DNA of 16,825 bases, taken from positions 1-16,825 of the forward strand of contig BRYA01000647.1 of assembly GCA_030267965.1 (NCBI GenBank). The letters run 5' to 3'. Made by a program: the position numbers and the translations under genes. Positions 9,608 through 16,794 of this stretch are shown piece by piece (positions within the stretch are counted from its first letter, which is position 1; every line of letters begins with the position of its first letter). The notes beneath the pieces were generated by a model that saw nothing but the letters and a program-made list of their open reading frames with translations, ran no database searches and was not told where the DNA came from. This DNA is from Triparma columacea (Eukaryota > Sar > Bolidophyceae > Parmales > Triparmaceae).

Positions 9608-11674
9608 TTAACCCTTCCCTCCCCCCATTAGGTCGTCCCTTGCGTAAACCCCCTGCTTCGGTGTCCACTTCCTCACGAACTTCCTCCTCCATACCTTACC
9701 CCTCTCCCAACCTGAGACCGAGGAACCCATGTCCTCCCCGTAGTCAAACTCGTACATGTACTCATCGACCTTAATGAATTTAGGTCCCCCCCCGTTCTCG
9801 TAGAGTGCCTTAACTTCCAGACTCTGTTCACCTAGAAGTTCCATAACCTCACCCCTCCCCTCCACCAGTCCCCTCAAAAGTTCCTTAACCCATCCGGCCT
9901 TCCCCTCCCCCCCCAGTCCCGCCATCCACATGCACCAGTCCAGCCTATGATGATACGGGCTGCACCACCGAGGTCTCCTATTCACGTCCCCCGGTTTTAC
10001 CTTGAACGAGTACTCTTCCCACGGTCCCGTCTCTTCGTTTGAGGCTTTAATAACAAGCTCTGACCTCCCCTCCGTAACGACCCCGAAGGCACCGTAAGTA
10101 CTGACGAGACCGTACTTATCGAAGGAACCGTTCATAAGCTGGTTCTTATCCAACAGGTTCCTAACGACAGGCACGCTAAGACGAGCCAAACCCACACCCA
10201 TGACAAGGTGTATAATCCCCCTAAAAGTACCCCCCGCACCTGTAATAGACCTGACTATGGAACCGATTCTTCCACCCCCACCTACGCATGATAGGGAGTA
10301 CTGTGCGATGCTAGCCTTTGCCGTAAGACCACCGAGTCCCAACACGGATGACCAGAATGCGTCGTCGAACCCGAAAAGTAGGGGGGTGATAGTTAGCCAG
10401 TTTAGGAAGGAGAGGTTACCGGTTAATATCAAGACTAACTGAAATACAACGTGCGCAACTGTGGAGAAGATCCTAAGTTCGCGGAAGGGTAGTATGAAGA
10501 AAAACGGTAAAACCAACTCAACAACGTGGTTAACTAGAACCTCGAGAGTGTGCCAGGGCTTGGGGAGGGAGTGCATTAACTTTGACAAAGGGTTAGGGAT
10601 GGGCTGACTTTGGTAAAAGTAATCCATGGCACGGAAATTCCTGAGTGTGGTGGTGGTGGTTTTTACAGCGAGAAGGAAATACGAAAAAGGGGAAGAAGAG
10701 GGGTAAGTAGCAGCTCCTTATCTCCCCCTATCTCTCCCTTCCAACTCACTTCCACTTCCTATCCCCAGCTCTAAGTTTGATAAGTCCACTTCCTATCATA
10801 AGTCTAAAGCTCAACCATCTCCCCGCCCCTACAACAATCCTCCCAGTTGCCTCCCTCCCCCAAATCCCTCCTCCCCCAAAAGGCACGAGGAATAAGGATA
10901 GGAACGTGCACTCGAATAGTAGGGATTCCCAACCGAAATTGTAGAATAGTAATCCGGTTGAGGATATGGTGTTGTAGCAGAATAGGATGGTTAATATTGT
11001 TAGGAATGATGGGGTGGAACTGGGGGATAGGAGGTAGAAGAGGGAGGTTAGGAAACCTGATGGGGGAGGTGGGGCGGAAGGAAGGGTTGAGGGGTTTATG
11101 TGGGTTTGTGTGCGTGTGTGTATGTGTGTTTGTGTGTGTGTTTTGTACGTGTGTGTGTGTTTTGTGTTTTGTATGTGTGTTTGTGTATGTGTTTGTATGC
11201 GTGTTTGTACGTGTGTTTGTACGTGTTGTTTGTATGTGTGTTCAAACCCCTCCCCACCCGAAAATCCTACTTAAACTCACCTAACCAGTGCGAGAATGCG
11301 ACCCCAACATCCGAACGAAACGGCGCGAACTTCTTCCTACCCTCCTCGTCCCCCTGTTCCCTCCTGTTGAGGATCCCAACTGAAGGGGATAGCAGGCCCT
11401 TGGACTGCCTTATTGATATTAGGAAGGACACGGAGTGTATGAAGAGGAGGTACTTTAGGTAGATGAAACGGGTTATCCAGTAGGTTGATGTTGTGGTTGG
11501 GGGGGAGAGGGAGAATGAGAGGGATGTGGAGGAGCGGGTGGAGGAGCGGGTGGAGAGGTGGGTGGAGGGGCGGGTGGAGAGGTGGGTGTTTGGGTGTGTA
11601 GAGGGAGTGTGAATGAATGTGTGTATGAATGGGGAAGAAGAGGATGATTTGTGATTTGGTTTGTGATACGGCAT
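9608..11674 (-). CDS. Lipase maturation factor (LMF1/LMF2) family membrane protein
   Basis: Three exons on the minus strand: 11674-11281, 11056-10750 and 10640-9608, with introns of 224 and 109 bp (GTGAGT donors, CAG acceptors); phases agree, giving 577 aa, close to human LMF1. LMF proteins are multi-pass ER proteins that help lipases fold. Recognisable blocks: ITRFIYLKYLLFIHSVSFLI (67-86) then GLLSPSVGIL; FGWESLLFE (172-180); RLMIGSGLIKL (216-226); DRKWKNFRAMDYFYQSQP (230-247, made by joining exons 2 and 3); LTGNLSFLNWLTI (306-318); RPRWCSPYHHRLDW (456-469). The reconstructed junctions recover family blocks, so the exon model is strong. The start is uncertain: 11674 fits family length, and another in-frame ATG at 11902 would add 76 residues of low-complexity sequence. 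Residues 20-50 are STR/STHL repeats encoded by a 12-bp tandem repeat. The C-terminus is basic and glycine-rich. Confidence 0.9.
11101..11246. repeat. GT/AC-rich microsatellite in LMF intron 1
   Basis: The plus strand is an interrupted (GT)n/(TTTGTGTGTGTG) tract with TATG, TACG and GTTT interruptions, lying wholly inside the 224-bp intron of the minus-strand LMF gene. Its translation as Val/Cys/Phe repeats is an artefact. Confidence 0.85.
11526..11585. repeat. 12-bp tandem repeat in the LMF coding N-terminus
   Basis: Five head-to-tail 12-bp units of the type GTGGAGGAGCGG/GTGGAGAGGTGG. As 12 is divisible by three, the unit encodes a tetrapeptide on the minus strand (S-T-R/H-S/L/P), so copy-number change would not shift the LMF frame. 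Confidence 0.85.
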
Positions 11675-12232
11675 GTGATAAGACTTGGAGGAGGAGAGTA
11701 GTGTGGAAGAGTGTAGTGGGGCGGAGTGTAGTGTGGTGGAGTGTAGTGGGGAGGAGTGTAGTGGAGAGACTAGCGGGGAGATGTTTGGTGTCAATTGGTA
11801 TTGGTGAGTATTTGTTATAAGTAGTTGTATTATGATTGTATATAATACTATAGAGTTAGGGTTATACTTTGTATGCTCCATTTTGGGCATTTTTATACGC
11901 ATATGATTGAGCAAAGAAGCCTATAATGGAGCAAAGAAGAGGAGGGAGGAGGGAGAGGACTTCAGAAGGATGAAAGAAAAGAAAAGTAGGAGGAGAGGGA
12001 GATGGAGAGAGGGAGAAAAGACTAGAGAGGAAGGAGGAATAAGGGAGAGAGGAGGAGGAAGGGAAGAAGGAGGAGTAAAGGAAGGAGTTATCCAAAAGCT
12101 GTGCTGTGAGCAAGGCAGCAGAAGAAGCAAGGAGAGCAGGAGAGCGAACCAAAGCAAGCATTTGCTGTTACTGGAAGCATTCAACAAAGCTACCGAACTT
12201 GCCGGCCGAGCACATCGGTGTTCAGTGAGAGT
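11675..12232. other. Divergent region between LMF and zinc-finger gene 1
   Basis: It contains a 15-bp tandem repeat (AGTGTAGTG core at 11710, 11725, 11740 and 11755), an AT-rich stretch (11815-11905), then about 180 bp of nearly pure purine sequence (11928-12085). From 12162 on it matches the region upstream of zinc-finger gene 2. It probably holds both promoters. An in-frame extension of LMF into 11675-11902 is possible but looks like simple sequence. Confidence 0.5.
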
Positions 12233-13138
12233 ATGGCGTCAGATATGGACATGTTTGCGCCAAATACCACAACAATTGATGATTTCAAGGTGGAAGAATT
12301 TACATCGATGGAACAAGGTATCCTTCCTGGGTTTCAAGGACACAACGAGGGTACAACGACAGTGGATGGTATCAAGGAAGCGGGAAACGGGGAGGTGGTT
12401 GAAGATGGTAACGTGGTACAGCATGATCTGCTTGTTTGCCAACCATGTGATGAAGATGTGGAGGTTGTTGCTGAAAGGAAGACTAACAGCAGAGGCGTGG
12501 AAGTGGTGGGGATGAATGGACAGGTGGCTGCGAGGTTGTATGAGTACGATAAGGAAGAGATAGATGAGAGGCCTTACTGGTGCGAACAGAGAGGATGCAA
12601 TTATAAGACGAAGCAGAAAAGGGATCTCAAGAGGCACCTTGCTAATATTCACGATATTGGCGTAACCTGGAACACATGCCCGCAAGAAGGGTGTGAATAT
12701 AAGGCGAAGATGAGAGGCGATATCAAGCAGCACCTTGCAGATATTCACGATATTGGTGTAACATGGCATACATGCCCGCAAGAGGGGTGTGATTATAAGA
12801 CAAAGCAGAGAGGCAATATCAAGAGGCACCTTGCTACTCACGATATTGGCGTAACGTGGCATACATGCCCGCAAGAAGGGTGTGAATATAAGACGAAGAT
12901 GAGAGGCAATATCAAGCAGCACCTTGCTCTAACACACGATATTGGCGTAACATGGCATATATGCCCGCAAGAAGGATGTGAATATAAGGCGAAGCAGAGA
13001 GTCAGCATCAAGAAGCACCTTGCTCATATTCACGACATTGGCGTAACCTGGCATACATGCCCACAAGAGGGTTGTGAATATAAGGCGAAGCAGAGATCCA
13101 ACCTCAAGAAACACATTTCTAATATTCACGACACCTGA
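12233..13138 (+). CDS. C2H2 zinc-finger protein 1, six tandem fingers
   Basis: Single exon, 301 aa, ATG at 12233; the reading frame extends upstream but without another ATG. Residues 1-110 are acidic, with CQPCDED at 69-75. Six C-X4-C-X12-H-X4-H fingers begin at Cys 117, 149, 181, 212, 244 and 276, in 32-residue (96-bp) units with the linker DIGVTWHT instead of the classic TGEKP. Finger 3 has lost one residue between its histidines (HLATH), leaving C-X4-C-X12-H-X3-H, still a legal C2H2 form. The protein ends right after the last finger. It probably binds DNA or RNA as a regulator; the target is unknown. Reading -1/2/3/6 by helix convention, finger contacts are QRDR, MGDQ, QGNR, MGNQ, QVSK and QSNK. 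It has an inverted paralogue 450 bp away, with convergent transcription. Confidence 0.88.
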   Translation: MASDMDMFAPNTTTIDDFKVEEFTSMEQGILPGFQGHNEGTTTVDGIKEAGNGEVVEDGNVVQHDLLVCQPCDEDVEVVAERKTNSRGVEVVGMNGQVAARLYEYDKEEIDERPYWCEQRGCNYKTKQKRDLKRHLANIHDIGVTWNTCPQEGCEYKAKMRGDIKQHLADIHDIGVTWHTCPQEGCDYKTKQRGNIKRHLATHDIGVTWHTCPQEGCEYKTKMRGNIKQHLALTHDIGVTWHICPQEGCEYKAKQRVSIKKHLAHIHDIGVTWHTCPQEGCEYKAKQRSNLKKHISNIHDT

Positions 13139-13587
13139 GATGACAAGTTTCGAAGTGGAAAACGAAATATGTGAGAGGAAATGAGTGTTGTTGGTAGAAG
13201 TCGGGTGTGAGGGGTGGGGGGGGGGGGGTGGGTGGTGTGGGCCTTGGCGTTTGGATGGGGGTGAAAAACGCTGTGTGAGCAAAGGATCGGAGGATCGGAG
13301 TGGCGCAGTGGGAGCGTTTGGGCGCAAAACCTGTCGGTCAGAAACGAAATGTTCTTTAGATTATGGCCGGGAAGAGACTGGAAAAGAGACTGGAAAGGGG
13401 ACCTGAGAGAGAACCACTGACACGATATTGGCGTAAGTTGAAACATGGTAAAGCAGAGCTGGAGGCCCATATATATTGTTGCTTAAATATCTTTGATTTA
13501 TCATACTTATTGTTGCATGAATAGAATTCTTTCTTCTTCGCTCCTTTCTCTCTTATCCCTGGAGCGTGTAGCAAGGCTCTTGCCCGG
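13139..13587. other. Spacer between convergent zinc-finger genes
   Basis: This holds the 3' ends of both genes, a 13-G run at 13216-13228, a short tandem GGAAAAGAGACT-like sequence (about 13375-13400) and a finger relic listed separately. No independent gene is supported. Confidence 0.55.
13421..13460 (+). pseudogene. Relic of a finger repeat unit
   Basis: CACGATATTGGCGTAA at 13421-13436 is identical to the HDIGV-coding linker of the finger arrays. It is followed by a degraded AACATG and then AAGCAGAGCTGG, which resembles the AAGCAGAGA segment found about 45 bases further on in an intact unit. Translated in register it reads HDIGVS then a stop. It lies 280 bp beyond the stop of zinc-finger gene 1, in the same orientation, and looks like a collapsed leftover of a longer array. 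Confidence 0.7.
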
Positions 13588-14613
13588 TCATGTGTGCCGC
13601 TTTACGCCGATGTTGTGAATATTAGCAAGGTGGGGCTTGATCCTGTCTCTCCTCTTCGCCTTATATTCACATCCTTTTTGCGGGCATGTATGCCAGGTTA
13701 CGCCAATATCGTGAATATTAGCAAGGTGCCTCTTGATGTTGCCTCTCGTCTTCGCCTTATGTTCACACCCTTCTTGCGGGCATGTATGCCAGGTTACGCC
13801 AATATCGTGAATATTAGCAAGGTGGCTATTGAGGTGTTTTTTCTCCTTCGCCTTATATTCACAACCCTCTTGCGGGCATGGATGCCATGTTACGCCAATA
13901 TCGTGAATATCTGCAAGGTGCCTCTTGATATTGCCTCTCTGCTTCGTCTTATATTCACACCCCTCTTGCGGGCATGGATGCCATGTTACGCCAATATCGT
14001 GAATATCAGCAAGGTGCTGCTTGATATCGCGTCTCTCCTTCGCCTTATATTCACACCCTTCTTGCGGGCACGTATGCCATGTTACGCCAATATCGTGAAT
14101 ATGAGCAAGGTGCCTCTTGATTTGGCTTCCCCCCTTCGCCTTATATTGACACCCTTTTTGTGGGCATTTACGCCATGTTACGCCAATGTCGTGAATATGA
14201 GCAAGGTGCAACGTGATGCTGCCTCTCTGCTTCGCCTTATATTCACACCCATCTTGCGGGCAGCGGTAAGGCCTCTCAGCTATCTCTTCCTTGTCGTACT
14301 CATACATCCTCGCAGCCACCTGTCCATTCACCCCAACTACTCCAACCCCACTGCTGTTAGTCTTCCTTTCAGCAACAACCTTCAAATCCTCATCACATGG
14401 TTGGCAAAAAAGCAGGTCATGCTGTACCACGTTACCATCTTCAACCATCCCCCCGTTCTCATCTTCCTTGATACCATTCACCGTCGTTGTACCCTTGTGT
14501 TGTCCTTGAAACCCAGGAAGGATACCTGGTTGTGTCGATGTAAATTCTTCCACCTTGAAATCATCTATGACTGTGGTGGTATTTGGCGCAAACATGTCCA
14601 TATCTGACGCCAT
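13588..14613 (-). CDS. C2H2 zinc-finger protein 2, seven tandem fingers
   Basis: Single exon, 341 aa, ATG at 14613, the exact counterpart of the start of finger gene 1. The N-terminus (1-110) aligns with its paralogue with one extra residue (TTTVIDD against TTTIDD) and many substitutions. Seven C-X4-C-X12-H-X4-H fingers begin at Cys 118, 150, 182, 214, 246, 278 and 310 in exact 32-residue units. Predicted -1/2/3/6 residues are QGSL, GSQR, ERDQ, QGNR, EKHS, TGNR and RDRP. The last linker is altered (NIGVKRHT) and the stop TGA falls where the first Cys of an eighth finger would be (ACATGACCGGGCAAGAG against ACATGCCCGCAAGAAG), so the array seems truncated. Likely nuclear nucleic-acid binding; target unknown. 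One finger (QGNR) is shared with gene 1. Confidence 0.88.
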   Translation of the reverse strand: MASDMDMFAPNTTTVIDDFKVEEFTSTQPGILPGFQGQHKGTTTVNGIKEDENGGMVEDGNVVQHDLLFCQPCDEDLKVVAERKTNSSGVGVVGVNGQVAARMYEYDKEEIAERPYRCPQDGCEYKAKQRGSITLHLAHIHDIGVTWRKCPQKGCQYKAKGGSQIKRHLAHIHDIGVTWHTCPQEGCEYKAKERRDIKQHLADIHDIGVTWHPCPQEGCEYKTKQRGNIKRHLADIHDIGVTWHPCPQEGCEYKAKEKKHLNSHLANIHDIGVTWHTCPQEGCEHKAKTRGNIKRHLANIHDIGVTWHTCPQKGCEYKAKRRDRIKPHLANIHNIGVKRHT

Positions 14614-14877
14614 ATTCTCGCTGAACACCGATATGCTCGGCCAGCAAGTGTGGCTTTGTAGCTTTGTTGAATGCTTCCAGTAACAGCAATAGCGCTAGCA
14701 ACGGAAGAAGCTCGTCAGAAAGTCCGAAGAAAGAGACTTCCAAGCCTCCGGACTCCCCTTCCAAATAATCCCAGATCCCTTGGTGTCACCCCTCATTAAT
14801 TAATTTTATCCTTATTACTCCCATTTACACCTACATTCGTACATATAGAGTGGATATTTGTCTTGTTAACGTCATCG

Positions 14878-14923
14878 TTAGTGTCATTTAGTGTACTTTA
14901 GCGAATTTAGCGTGATATTAGCC
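14878..14923 (+). repeat. TTAG(T/C)(G/C) motif repeated at about 10-bp spacing
   Basis: TTAGTG, TTAGTG, TTAGCG, TTAGCG and TTAGCC start at 14878, 14888, 14898, 14907 and 14918. The spacings of 10, 10, 9 and 11 put the copies on one DNA face, about 130-175 bp upstream of the transporter start. This could be a decayed 10-bp tandem repeat or a cluster of protein sites; function is unproven. Confidence 0.5.
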
Positions 14924-14959
14924 AGTTTTCAAGCCACCTCATCAAATCAACGAGGAGAA

Positions 14960-14991
14960 GAGACAACACTGAGACAACACTGAGACAACAC
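14960..14991 (+). repeat. GAGACAACACT tandem repeat, three units
   Basis: Three head-to-tail units of 11 bp (the last lacks the final T and runs into ACACACGG) lie 61 bp upstream of the transporter ATG, probably within its 5' UTR or core promoter. Confidence 0.8.
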
Positions 14992-15035
14992 ACACGGACT
15001 CTCTCGCTCTCTCACTCTTAACAATACACTCGCTT

Positions 15036-15047
15036 ATGGAGGATTGA
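15036..15047 (+). promoter_or_regulatory. Minimal upstream ORF before the transporter start
   Basis: ATG GAG GAT TGA encodes Met-Glu-Asp and stops 4 bases before the main ATG at 15052. If included in the mRNA it could dampen translation of the transporter. It is seen in sequence, but the transcript start is unknown. Confidence 0.3.
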
Positions 15048-15051
15048 AAGT

Positions 15052-16794
15052 ATGTACATAAAATCCATTTTCGTTGCCATTTTCATCACCATTTTCACTC
15101 AAGCAAGTGAAGCTAGAGATGGTTTTGACAATAGCATCGACAGTAGCATCAACAGTATCATCAACAATAGCATCAATGTCAAGAATGAACTCAACGTGAT
15201 GGGTGTGAGGCCTCCGACAGCTACTACTACTGCTCTTACTACTACTACAATAACAACAACACATCCAAATCTAGTACTCTCAAATCCAATCTCAAATCCA
15301 ATCTCAAATCCAATCTCGAAACGCAACTCTAGCAGGCGCACAGCAACACTTGCTATGCTTCTATCACGAGGTGGCTCCTCCACTCCCACCCAAAAACATA
15401 CCAAAAAACATACCAAAAAACAGACCAAGAACCACCATCGTTACCGCTTCATTTCACACCCATCCCTCCTCAGCCCCCCCCCCCTCTCCCCCTCCCTCCT
15501 CACAAAATCCATCCTCTTCCTGACCTACTACCTCATCCTCAGCCTAAAGTCGGCCCTCCCTTTAAGTCTCCCCTACCTCCCCTTAACCCCATCTGAAAAA
15601 GGTTCCCTCCTCCGCTCAGGCACTCTCGGAATAGTCCTCGGTAAGCTATTCTGGGGTCCCGTAATCGACCGCGTCCCCGGCCTCCCCGGCACCGTCAACC
15701 TCCTGTCCCTCCTCCTCCTGTCCATGGGATCCCTCTGTCTTGCCGCCTCAAACCTAGACGCTAGCCGACCCTCCTTCCCGAGGATCCTTACCCTCAACGT
15801 AGTCGCCGTTGATTTCTGCTTCGCAGCGGTATGGCCGGGCCTAGTTAAGGTAATATCCCTATCATCACCAGCCCTACCACCATCCTCCATCGGGACGGCT
15901 GTCACGGGAGGAAGGCTAGGGACAGCATCCTCATTCCTCGCCTGGACTGCTTGGTTAGAAACACGCGAACGAATGGGGGGGGGTAAAGCTAAGGAGGGCT
16001 GGCAGATTATGTTTGGGACCCTGGGAGCAGCGGCAGCCTTGGGGTCCGCACTCTTGAAGGCGGCGGCTACGAGACTAACCAACACAGGGACGGCGAACGA
16101 TGACGACAAGGGCGATCTAAAACACCGCGCTTCCGGGACCCCACCAGCCTCGGTCATGTCCACGGTCCTAACACTCCGATACCTCCTCCTAACCATCTCC
16201 CGCACCCTCCTAATGCTCTACTCAACATTTCTCGTATTCCTCCCCACCTTCCTATCCTCCTCCACCCTAACTCCCCCCCAGCGGGGCATCGTATCCTCCT
16301 GCTACAGCCTCGGCACCTTAGCCTCCGTAAAATACTTCACCTCAACATGGTCAAAGGTAGAAGGAGGTACAACTAAAGACGCTAACACATGCAAAGCTAC
16401 TGCTGTTGCCATGGCGGCACCACCACTTCTAGCACTGGCGATTATAAACCGGTCAACGGGTCCCACGGGCTCCATGGTGACGTTCGTAACTCTAGCGATA
16501 ACCATGTCTGCATGGGGTGGACTGTTCGTACCAGGTTTCTTCCTAGCACCAGTAACATTCGGGGTTAGGGGGGGGAGGAAGGAAAACGTAGGGAGGGTGG
16601 AGAACTTTTGCGACGCGGTAGCGTACGGGGTCATGGCGATTGGGTTTGGGGTGGTGGGGAAAAAAGGAGGGAAAGGGGAATGGGGGGAGGTTATGGCCGC
16701 TACGGCTGCGGCGGGGGTTTTGGGAGGGTGGGCGGCGGGGAAGGCTATGGAGATTGATGAGAGGATGGAGAGGAAGGGGGGGGAGGTTGCGTAA
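15052..16794 (+). CDS. Polytopic membrane protein, probable MFS-type transporter
   Basis: Single exon, 580 aa. Residues 1-20 (MYIKSIFVAIFITIFTQASE) look like a cleavable signal peptide. Residues 21-150 are low complexity: Asn/Ser/Ile-rich, Thr-rich, an SNPI repeat (77-88, from a 12-bp DNA repeat), KHTKKHTKKQTK (115-126) and a Pro/Ser stretch encoded over an 11-C run. From about 152 there are roughly 11 hydrophobic segments (for example 152-176, 192-209, 213-233, 246-269, 318-337, 376-401, 449-466, 475-498, 520-536, 547-565). GKLFWGPVIDRVPG (197-210), in the first cytoplasmic-type loop, resembles MFS motif A (GxLaDrxG), which is the basis of the family call. Signal peptide plus Ser/Thr/basic leader could be a plastid-targeting presequence in an alga with secondary plastids; this is inference. 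Substrate unknown. The final third is G-rich, unlike the C-rich beginning. Confidence 0.72.
   Translation: MYIKSIFVAIFITIFTQASEARDGFDNSIDSSINSIINNSINVKNELNVMGVRPPTATTTALTTTTITTTHPNLVLSNPISNPISNPISKRNSSRRTATLAMLLSRGGSSTPTQKHTKKHTKKQTKNHHRYRFISHPSLLSPPPLSPSLLTKSILFLTYYLILSLKSALPLSLPYLPLTPSEKGSLLRSGTLGIVLGKLFWGPVIDRVPGLPGTVNLLSLLLLSMGSLCLAASNLDASRPSFPRILTLNVVAVDFCFAAVWPGLVKVISLSSPALPPSSIGTAVTGGRLGTASSFLAWTAWLETRERMGGGKAKEGWQIMFGTLGAAAALGSALLKAAATRLTNTGTANDDDKGDLKHRASGTPPASVMSTVLTLRYLLLTISRTLLMLYSTFLVFLPTFLSSSTLTPPQRGIVSSCYSLGTLASVKYFTSTWSKVEGGTTKDANTCKATAVAMAAPPLLALAIINRSTGPTGSMVTFVTLAITMSAWGGLFVPGFFLAPVTFGVRGGRKENVGRVENFCDAVAYGVMAIGFGVVGKKGGKGEWGEVMAATAAAGVLGGWAAGKAMEIDERMERKGGEVA

Larger units (their letters stand above)
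12162..14688. repeat. Large inverted duplication carrying two convergent zinc-finger genes
   Basis: The left arm (12162-13138) and right arm (14688-13588) are inverted copies. Homology starts at TTGCTGTTACTGGAAGCATT upstream of both genes and runs through the start codon and acidic N-terminal region into the finger arrays. A 5-base length difference just upstream of the ATGs (CTACCGAACTTG against CTACAAAGCCACACTTG) shows that the upstream homology is not a conserved reading frame. The centre, 13139-13587, is mostly not inverted-repeat sequence. Arm similarity is high but not perfect, so the duplication is not very recent. Confidence 0.88.
14614..15051. other. Divergent upstream region of finger gene 2 and the transporter gene
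   Basis: The first 75 bases belong to the inverted duplication. The rest is noncoding, including an AT-rich stretch near 14795-14840, a 10-bp-spaced TTAG series and an 11-bp tandem repeat listed separately. It likely carries both promoters. No RNA gene is recognised. Confidence 0.5.

Noticed and set aside
10847..11100. Plus-strand Arg/Gly-rich open frame
   Set aside because: It is antisense to LMF exon 2, whose translation matches the family.
11100..11462. Long Val/Cys/Phe-rich open frame on the plus strand
   Set aside because: It is a translation of the GT microsatellite inside the minus-strand LMF intron, and of LMF exon 1 antisense.
11907..12515. Long basic open frame upstream of and overlapping zinc-finger gene 1
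   Set aside because: It is a purine-tract translation running out of frame into the finger gene; the duplicated copy differs by 5 bases here, so the frame is not conserved.
12239..12922. Antisense open frame across zinc-finger gene 1 (and its equivalent, 13594-14607, on the plus strand)
   Set aside because: The finger repeat happens to be open on the complementary strand; the sense frame has all Cys/His ligands in register, and the antisense has no family match.
12580..13138. CRISPR-like regular repeats
   Set aside because: The 96-bp periodicity is the coding zinc-finger unit with no spacers; the genome is eukaryotic.
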